9,694 bases of DNA, taken from assembly GCA_021737245.1 (NCBI GenBank), contig JAIPEI010000103.1, positions 1-9,694 on the forward strand, written 5' to 3'. The DNA comes from Deltaproteobacteria bacterium. Lineage in GTDB: Bacteria > Desulfobacterota > DSM-4660 > Desulfatiglandales > HGW-15. Positions within the stretch are counted from its first letter, which is position 1, and every line of letters begins with the position of its first letter. The notes under the pieces are model-generated. The model saw only the letters and a list, made by a program, of their open reading frames with translations. It searched no databases and was not told where the DNA came from. Position numbers and translations under genes: made by a program. Of the stretch, positions 5,914 through 9,694 are shown one piece after another.

Positions 5914-6582
5914 ATGCCGCCCGTCACGAACGAAATTTTCCAGGTGGGAGGAGGCGGATACACGGCGCCCGAGGACGCCGCCGTGTACCTGATCCGTCTC
6001 GAATCGGACGCCGCCCTGGTGGATGCCGGCACGGGCGGCGACACGGACCGGCTGTTCCGGAACATTGAATCCTGCGGGGTTCCGACGGACGCGGTCCGCT
6101 TGCTCCTGCTCACCCACTGCCATTTCGACCACACGGGGGGAGCCGCGGAGGTCCGCGATCGGACGGGCTGCCGGATCGTGGCCCACGCGCTCGAGGCCCC
6201 TTTCCTGGAAGAGGGCGACGACCGCGTGACCGCCGCCCTCTGGTACGGCGCACACCTCTCCCCGCTCCCCATCGACGAAATCGTCGAAGGACCCGAGGGG
6301 ACGATCCGGATGGGAGGCCGGGAGATCCGGGCCATCCACATACCCGGCCACTCACCGGGCTCCATGGCCTTTTTTATGGAGTCGGACGGACAAAGGGTCC
6401 TCTTCGGCCAGGACATCCACGGCCCCCTGGATGAGAGCCTCCTTTCCGACGAGGAAGCCTATGCACGCTCCCTGGAACAGCTCGCCGGCCTGGACGCCGA
6501 TATTCTCTGCGAGGGACACTACGGGGTCTTTCGGGGGAAGGAGGAGGTGAGAGGCTTTATCCGGTCCTTTCTGCGGGCCTGA
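5914..6582 (+). CDS. Metallo-beta-lactamase-fold hydrolase, glyoxalase II-like
   Basis: This encodes 222 residues with the complete two-metal ligand set of the MBL hydrolase fold: H68, H70, D72 and H73 in THCHFDHTGG, H146 in PGHSPGS, D167 in FGQDIHG, and H202 in EGHYG. This pattern fits the glyoxalase II/RNase Z-like group of thioester or ester hydrolases in the cytoplasm; no signal peptide is visible. The substrate cannot be read from the sequence. The start ATG 5914 is preceded by GGAGGT at 5905-5910, only three bases away, which is tight but is the best site. The frame stays open further upstream, overlapping the lipoprotein gene, but that part reads as out-of-frame lipoprotein sequence. 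The gap to the next gene is 35 bases, suggesting one operon with the genes on both sides. Confidence 0.92.
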   Translation: MPPVTNEIFQVGGGGYTAPEDAAVYLIRLESDAALVDAGTGGDTDRLFRNIESCGVPTDAVRLLLLTHCHFDHTGGAAEVRDRTGCRIVAHALEAPFLEEGDDRVTAALWYGAHLSPLPIDEIVEGPEGTIRMGGREIRAIHIPGHSPGSMAFFMESDGQRVLFGQDIHGPLDESLLSDEEAYARSLEQLAGLDADILCEGHYGVFRGKEEVRGFIRSFLRA

Positions 6583-6617
6583 GGACCGCCTCGAAACCCG
6601 AGGGCGAAAGGAGTGAA

Positions 6618-7175
6618 ATGACATCCCCCCACGAACGACACGGGCTCATCGACCGGCAGGGGACCTGTCTGGTGCTGATCGACATCCAGGAAAAGCTCTT
6701 CCCTCTCATGCGGGAACGGGACCGGCTCCTGGAGAACACCCTGCGCCTGGCGCGGTTCTCGGAGATCATGAAGATCCCGGTCGTGCTGACCGAGCAGAAA
6801 AAGCTCGGGGGCACCCTGCAACAGATCCGGGAGCTGCTCCCCGAAGAGCATCCCGTCGAAAAAACCGCCTTCAACGCCTTCCGGTGCGAGACCTTCCGGG
6901 ATCGAATCGGCAGCCTGTCCCCGCGGACGATCGTCCTGGCCGGAATCGAGGCGCACATCTGCGTGACCCAGACCGCACTTCACGCGCTGCCCGCCCACCG
7001 GGTCCACGTGATCTCGGACGCCGTGGCTGCGCGCCTTCCGGGAAACCGCCGGGTGGGCCTCGATCGCATGGCCGGGGCCGGCGTGACCGTCTCCTCCACG
7101 GAGATGTTCCTGTTCGAGCTCCTCGTGGAGGCCGGGACCGACACCTTCCGCAAGGTCCTGCCCCTGGTCAAGTAG
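6618..7175 (+). CDS. Isochorismatase-like cysteine hydrolase
   Basis: This encodes 185 residues of the isochorismatase/nicotinamidase-like fold. The family catalytic triad is complete: D22 in VLIDIQEKL, K82 in VEKTAFNAF and C115 in LAGIEAHICVTQT. VVLTEQ (55-60) and the C-terminal SSTEMFLFELL resemble the ISOC1/ISOC2-YcaC-like branch rather than true isochorismatases or nicotinamidases, and the substrate of this branch is mostly unknown. The protein has no signal peptide and should be cytoplasmic. ATG 6618 follows AAAGGAG at 6607-6613. A small hairpin (CCTCG/CGAGG, 6589-6603) lies in the 35-base gap after the MBL gene, and no T-run follows it. The stop is only ten bases from the end of the convergent crotonase gene, so the two mRNAs must overlap at their 3' ends or terminate very close together. 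Confidence 0.88.
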   Translation: MTSPHERHGLIDRQGTCLVLIDIQEKLFPLMRERDRLLENTLRLARFSEIMKIPVVLTEQKKLGGTLQQIRELLPEEHPVEKTAFNAFRCETFRDRIGSLSPRTIVLAGIEAHICVTQTALHALPAHRVHVISDAVAARLPGNRRVGLDRMAGAGVTVSSTEMFLFELLVEAGTDTFRKVLPLVK

Positions 7176-7185
7176 CAGGAACGGC

Positions 7186-7962
7186 TTACCGCACTTTCCA
7201 CTCGGGCTTGCGCCGGTTCAGGAAGGCATCGATGCCTTCCTTTGCGTCCTCGGTCACGCAGAGGGCGGCAAAGAGCTCGTTCGTGTAGGCCAGGGCCTTG
7301 CCGTACTCCAGGTCCGCCATGCCGTAGTAGGCCTGCTTCCCCATCTGCACGGCCAGGGGGCTCTTGGCGGCGATCTTCTTCGCCAAAACCATGGTCTCCT
7401 CCCGGAGCCTGCCCGCGGGCGCCACCCGGTTGACGAGCCCCCACTGCTCGGCCGTCTCCGCGTCGATCATGTCCCCGGTCATGAGCAGCTCGAGGCAGCG
7501 CTTTCTCCCCAGGATCCGCGAGACCGGTACGGCCGGCCCCATGCAGAAAAGCCCCACATTGACAGCGGTGAGGCCCATGCGGGTTCCTTCCTCCACCACG
7601 GCCAGGTCGGACGCTGCGATGATTCCGAGGCCGTTGGCCACGGCGAACCCGTGGGCCGAGGCGATGACCGGCTTCTTCAGATCGGCGAGCACGGGGACCA
7701 TGTGCTCCATGATCGCGATCCACGCCCGGTACTCCTGCTGCGTCTTTCCGTGGTACTCCGAGAGCTCGATCCCGCAGCAGAAGGCCTTGCCCTCCCCCCG
7801 GATCACCACCACCCGGGTCTCCTCGTCGTCGTCGAGCTCCGCGAGCCCGGCGCAGAGCTCCCGGGCCATTCGGGTGGTGAAGGTGTTCATCTGCTCCGGC
7901 CGGTTGAGGACGACGGTCCCGATGTAATCCTCCCGCTCGATCCGTATGGTCTCGTACGCCAT
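7186..7962 (-). CDS. Enoyl-CoA hydratase/isomerase (crotonase) family protein lacking both catalytic Glu
   Basis: This encodes 258 residues, a normal crotonase length. NRPEQMNTF (20-28), the oxyanion-hole segments FCCGIELSEY (61-70) and HGFAVANGLGI (104-114), MTGDMIDAETAEQWGLVNRV (161-180) and the C-terminal KEGIDAFLNRRKPEW place it in the superfamily. Aligned to rat mitochondrial crotonase, GGGCELA becomes ANGLGIIA, putting G113 where catalytic E144 lies, and FGQPEI becomes MGLTAV, putting A133 where E164 lies. The block VNVGLFC (135-140) resembles ECHDC3-type homologues. It can probably bind an acyl-CoA thioester, but ordinary hydratase chemistry is unlikely; another reaction or a non-classical active site is inferred. 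ATG 7962 has a good AAAGGAG (7976-7970 on the minus strand) seven bases upstream. The gene stands alone on its strand, convergent with the isochorismatase-like gene and divergent from the EndoQ-like gene. Confidence 0.92.
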   Translation of the reverse strand: MAYETIRIEREDYIGTVVLNRPEQMNTFTTRMARELCAGLAELDDDEETRVVVIRGEGKAFCCGIELSEYHGKTQQEYRAWIAIMEHMVPVLADLKKPVIASAHGFAVANGLGIIAASDLAVVEEGTRMGLTAVNVGLFCMGPAVPVSRILGRKRCLELLMTGDMIDAETAEQWGLVNRVAPAGRLREETMVLAKKIAAKSPLAVQMGKQAYYGMADLEYGKALAYTNELFAALCVTEDAKEGIDAFLNRRKPEWKVR

Positions 7963-8021
7963 GTCTCGTCTCCTTTCCTCTTTGGAATGTCGGGACCGGC
8001 CGATTCGGCCCCGGGTTCACG

Positions 8022-8052
8022 CCGGAAAGCCCCTCCCTCAGAGGGGAACCGG
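8022..8052. repeat. Imperfect hairpin in the crotonase leader region
   Basis: CCGG (8022-8025) and CCCCTC (8030-8035) pair with GAGGGG (8041-8046) and CCGG (8049-8052), with a small internal loop and a five-base terminal loop. No T-run follows on either strand, so it is not a standard terminator. It could structure the 5' leader of the crotonase mRNA. Confidence 0.4.
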
Positions 8053-8093
8053 ACAGATCCTCCGGGCGTTCAGGAAGCATTCGGCCCGGACGA

Positions 8094-8118
8094 CCCCGGA
8101 ACCGAGCCGGGGCCCCGG
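8094..8118. repeat. Overlapping hairpin and 12-bp palindrome
   Basis: CCCCGG (8094-8099) can pair with CCGGGG (8107-8112). The same CCGGGG also starts the perfect 12-bp palindrome CCGGGGCCCCGG (8107-8118). The two pairings are mutually exclusive in RNA. In DNA the palindrome could be a dimer-binding site, but chance in GC-rich sequence is equally possible. Confidence 0.35.
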
Positions 8119-8271
8119 ACCAGCCGGCCCAGCGCTCCCTTCGCTCATCCCACCACATAGGCCGCTCCCGCTGGAGGGAAATTCATCGCAGGAATATCAC
8201 GTTTTGCGGGTTCGTCCAACCATTGAACAGAGACCGCCTCCCGGGTTTCACCGCAACGGGCCCGAGTGACC

Positions 8272-8300
8272 TTGACATGCCCGCGGGAATGGGGAAATAT
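8272..8300 (+). promoter_or_regulatory. Possible promoter abutting the EndoQ-like start
   Basis: TTGACA (8272-8277) is a perfect -35 box. AAATAT at 8295-8300, 17 bases on, is a poor -10 (3/6, but with the important A2 and T6). If real, transcription would start at about 8307, the predicted ATG, giving a leaderless mRNA. Confidence 0.25.
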
Positions 8301-8306
8301 CGGCCC

Positions 8307-9694
8307 ATGCCGTTCGTCGCCGACCTCCACATCCACTCCCGCTTTTCCCGGGCCACCTCCCGCTCGCTGGACGCCCACCAGCTCGCCCTCTGGGCGGCCA
8401 GGAAGGGCATCTCCGTGGTGGGAACCGGCGACGTCACCCACCCGGCCTGGGTGGCGGAGCTCCGGGAGGGCCTCGTGGAGGCCGAGGAGGGCCTTTTCCG
8501 GCTCCGGCCCGACCTGGAACGAACGGTGCTCGAAGAGCTTCCTCAGGCCTGCCGGCGTCCGGCCCGGTTCATGCTCTCCGGCGAGATCAGCTGCATCTAC
8601 AAGAAGGGCGGGCAAACCCGCAAGCTCCACCACCTCGTGCTCCTTCCGGGATTCGAAGCGGCGACCGCCCTCAACAAGCGCCTCGACCGCATCGGGAACA
8701 TCACCTCGGACGGCCGCCCCATCCTCGGCCTGGACTCCCGGGATCTCCTGGAGATCGTGCTGGAGACGGACGACCGCGCCTTCTTCATTCCCGCCCACAT
8801 CTGGACGCCCTGGTTCAGCCTCTTCGGATCCAAATCGGGGTTCGACGACCTGGAGGAATGCTTCGAGGACCTTTCACCACACATCCACGCCCTGGAGACG
8901 GGGCTCTCTTCCGATCCGCCCATGAACCGGCGGCTGTCGGCCCTGGACGGCCGCATCCTGGTCTCCAACTCGGATGCACACTCCGCCTCCAAGCTGGGCC
9001 GGGAGGCGAACCTCTTCGACACCGAGATCGCCTACGGCCCCATGATTGGTGCCATGACCGACGGAACGGGTTTTCTGGGAACCATCGAGTTCTTCCCGGA
9101 GGAGGGAAAGTACCATCTGGACGGGCACAGGAAGTGCGGGGTCCGGCTGGAGCCGTGGGAGACCCGCCAGGCCGCCGGTATCTGCCCCGAGTGCGGAGCG
9201 CCGGTCACCGTGGGCGTGCTCAACCGCGTGGACGAGCTCGCGGACCGGGGCGATCCCGCCATCCAGCGTCCGTTTCACAGCCTGATCCCCCTGACCGAAG
9301 TCCTGGGCGAGCTCCTCTCCTGCGGTCCCGGCACGAAGAAGGTGGCCGCGGCCTACGAGGGCCTCCTCTCGGACCTGGGCCCGGAGCTGGAGATCCTCAT
9401 GTCGATTCCCGTCGAGCGTGTGGAGGCCTCGGGCGGTCCCCTGCTCGCCCGGGCCGTGGAGCGGATGCGGCAGGGGCGCGTGGTCCGCAAAGGTGGATAC
9501 GACGGGGAGTACGGTGTGATCCGTGTCTTCGAACCGGCCGAGATGGACGCGCTGATCGGGCAGGGCATGCTCTTTGCGCAGCAAAAGGCCCGCCCGCAGC
9601 GGGAGGAGCGGAAGGTTGAGCGCGGGAAGCCGTCGAAGTGGCGGCCGTCGCGTGACAGGAAACCGCCTGCAGAGCCGGCTCCCCACGCCGACCC
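8307..9694 (+). CDS. EndoQ/TIGR00375-like PHP-domain nuclease, N-terminal 462 codons (runs off the window)
   Basis: The frame is open from ATG 8307 to the right edge with no stop. Residues 6-11 (DLHIHS) start a PHP metal site continued by D42 and H45 (GTGDVTHP), E93 (GEISCIY), H108-H109, H164 (PAHIWTPW), E197 (ALETGL), and D223 and H225 (NSDAHS). A zinc-finger block follows with C277 (GHRKCGV) and C293/C296 (CPECGAPVTVGVLNRV). A helical region with GPGTKKVAAAYEGLL and GGYDGEYGVIRVF completes the EndoQ architecture. EndoQ cleaves DNA 5' of deaminated bases and abasic sites. After about residue 425 the sequence turns basic and proline-rich (QQKARPQREERKVERG), like a linker to another domain. 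In some bacteria such PHP modules precede a UvrD-type helicase, which would lie outside this window. In-frame ATGs at 8277 and 8289 are possible starts, but the family begins just before DLHIHS. Confidence 0.87.
   Translation, partial: MPFVADLHIHSRFSRATSRSLDAHQLALWAARKGISVVGTGDVTHPAWVAELREGLVEAEEGLFRLRPDLERTVLEELPQACRRPARFMLSGEISCIYKKGGQTRKLHHLVLLPGFEAATALNKRLDRIGNITSDGRPILGLDSRDLLEIVLETDDRAFFIPAHIWTPWFSLFGSKSGFDDLEECFEDLSPHIHALETGLSSDPPMNRRLSALDGRILVSNSDAHSASKLGREANLFDTEIAYGPMIGAMTDGTGFLGTIEFFPEEGKYHLDGHRKCGVRLEPWETRQAAGICPECGAPVTVGVLNRVDELADRGDPAIQRPFHSLIPLTEVLGELLSCGPGTKKVAAAYEGLLSDLGPELEILMSIPVERVEASGGPLLARAVERMRQGRVVRKGGYDGEYGVIRVFEPAEMDALIGQGMLFAQQKARPQREERKVERGKPSKWRPSRDRKPPAEPAPHAD

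Larger units (their letters stand above)
7963..8306. other. Divergent intergenic region, GC-rich and hairpin-rich
   Basis: These 344 bases separate the crotonase gene (minus) and the EndoQ-like gene (plus). I see no credible short gene: overlapping open frames have no Shine-Dalgarno site and read as low-complexity Pro/Arg/Ser sequence. The left half holds strong hairpins (GGCCG-ATT-CGGCC at 7998-8010 and those listed separately). The right part, 8180-8300, is less GC-rich and is the likely promoter zone for one or both genes. Confidence 0.5.

Noticed and set aside
1..9694. A defence island, mobile element or phage remnant
   Set aside because: No transposase, integrase, terminal repeats, tRNA-associated att site or recognised defence gene is seen. 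EndoQ-like and Mut7-C nucleases have housekeeping explanations and lie in separate units.

Overview
The window is high-GC bacterial chromosome, densely packed, with core genes dominating. Anaerobic-type cobinamide synthesis (CbiB), a Mut7-C RNase, a lysine/alanine-rich histone-like protein, a crotonase-family enzyme and a PHP/EndoQ-type nuclease together suggest a strict anaerobe of the old Deltaproteobacteria (Desulfobacterota, perhaps Syntrophobacter-like). That placement is inferred from gene content and codon use, and no rRNA is present to test it.

Layout: (1) positions 1-226 hold the 3' end of cbiB/cobD, followed by a strong hairpin. (2) 426-674 encodes an 82-residue, 41% lysine, histone H1-like protein with a coiled-coil head and an AAPKKK repeat tail; it has its own upstream region, Shine-Dalgarno site and Rho-independent terminator. 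(3) 870-1343 on the minus strand is a Mut7-C RNase domain protein with two zinc-knuckle CPVC motifs. (4) 1344-1608 is a divergent intergenic region with a 13-bp direct repeat and a run of hairpins ending in a T-tract on the minus strand; this could be a small RNA or a leader attenuator. (5) 1609-5341 is murA followed one base later by comEC. (6) 5412-7175 is a same-strand set of a small putative lipoprotein, a metallo-beta-lactamase-fold hydrolase and an isochorismatase-like cysteine hydrolase. (7) 7186-7962 on the minus strand is a crotonase-fold protein that lacks both canonical catalytic glutamates. (8) 7963-8306 is a GC-rich, hairpin-rich gap. (9) 8307 to the right edge is an EndoQ/TIGR00375-like PHP nuclease, still open after 462 codons and ending in a basic, proline-rich linker.

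How the genes work together: MurA (peptidoglycan precursor synthesis) and ComEC (DNA uptake channel) look co-transcribed and translationally coupled. The lipoprotein, hydrolase and isochorismatase-like genes look like a second unit whose pathway cannot be read from sequence. Several products act on nucleic acid (H1-like protein, Mut7-C, ComEC, EndoQ-like), but they lie in separate transcription units and I do not claim they form one system. I see no mobile element, CRISPR array, tRNA or rRNA. The best leads are the structured RNA candidate at about 1393-1493, the glutamate-less crotonase and the possible EndoQ fusion running off the right edge.
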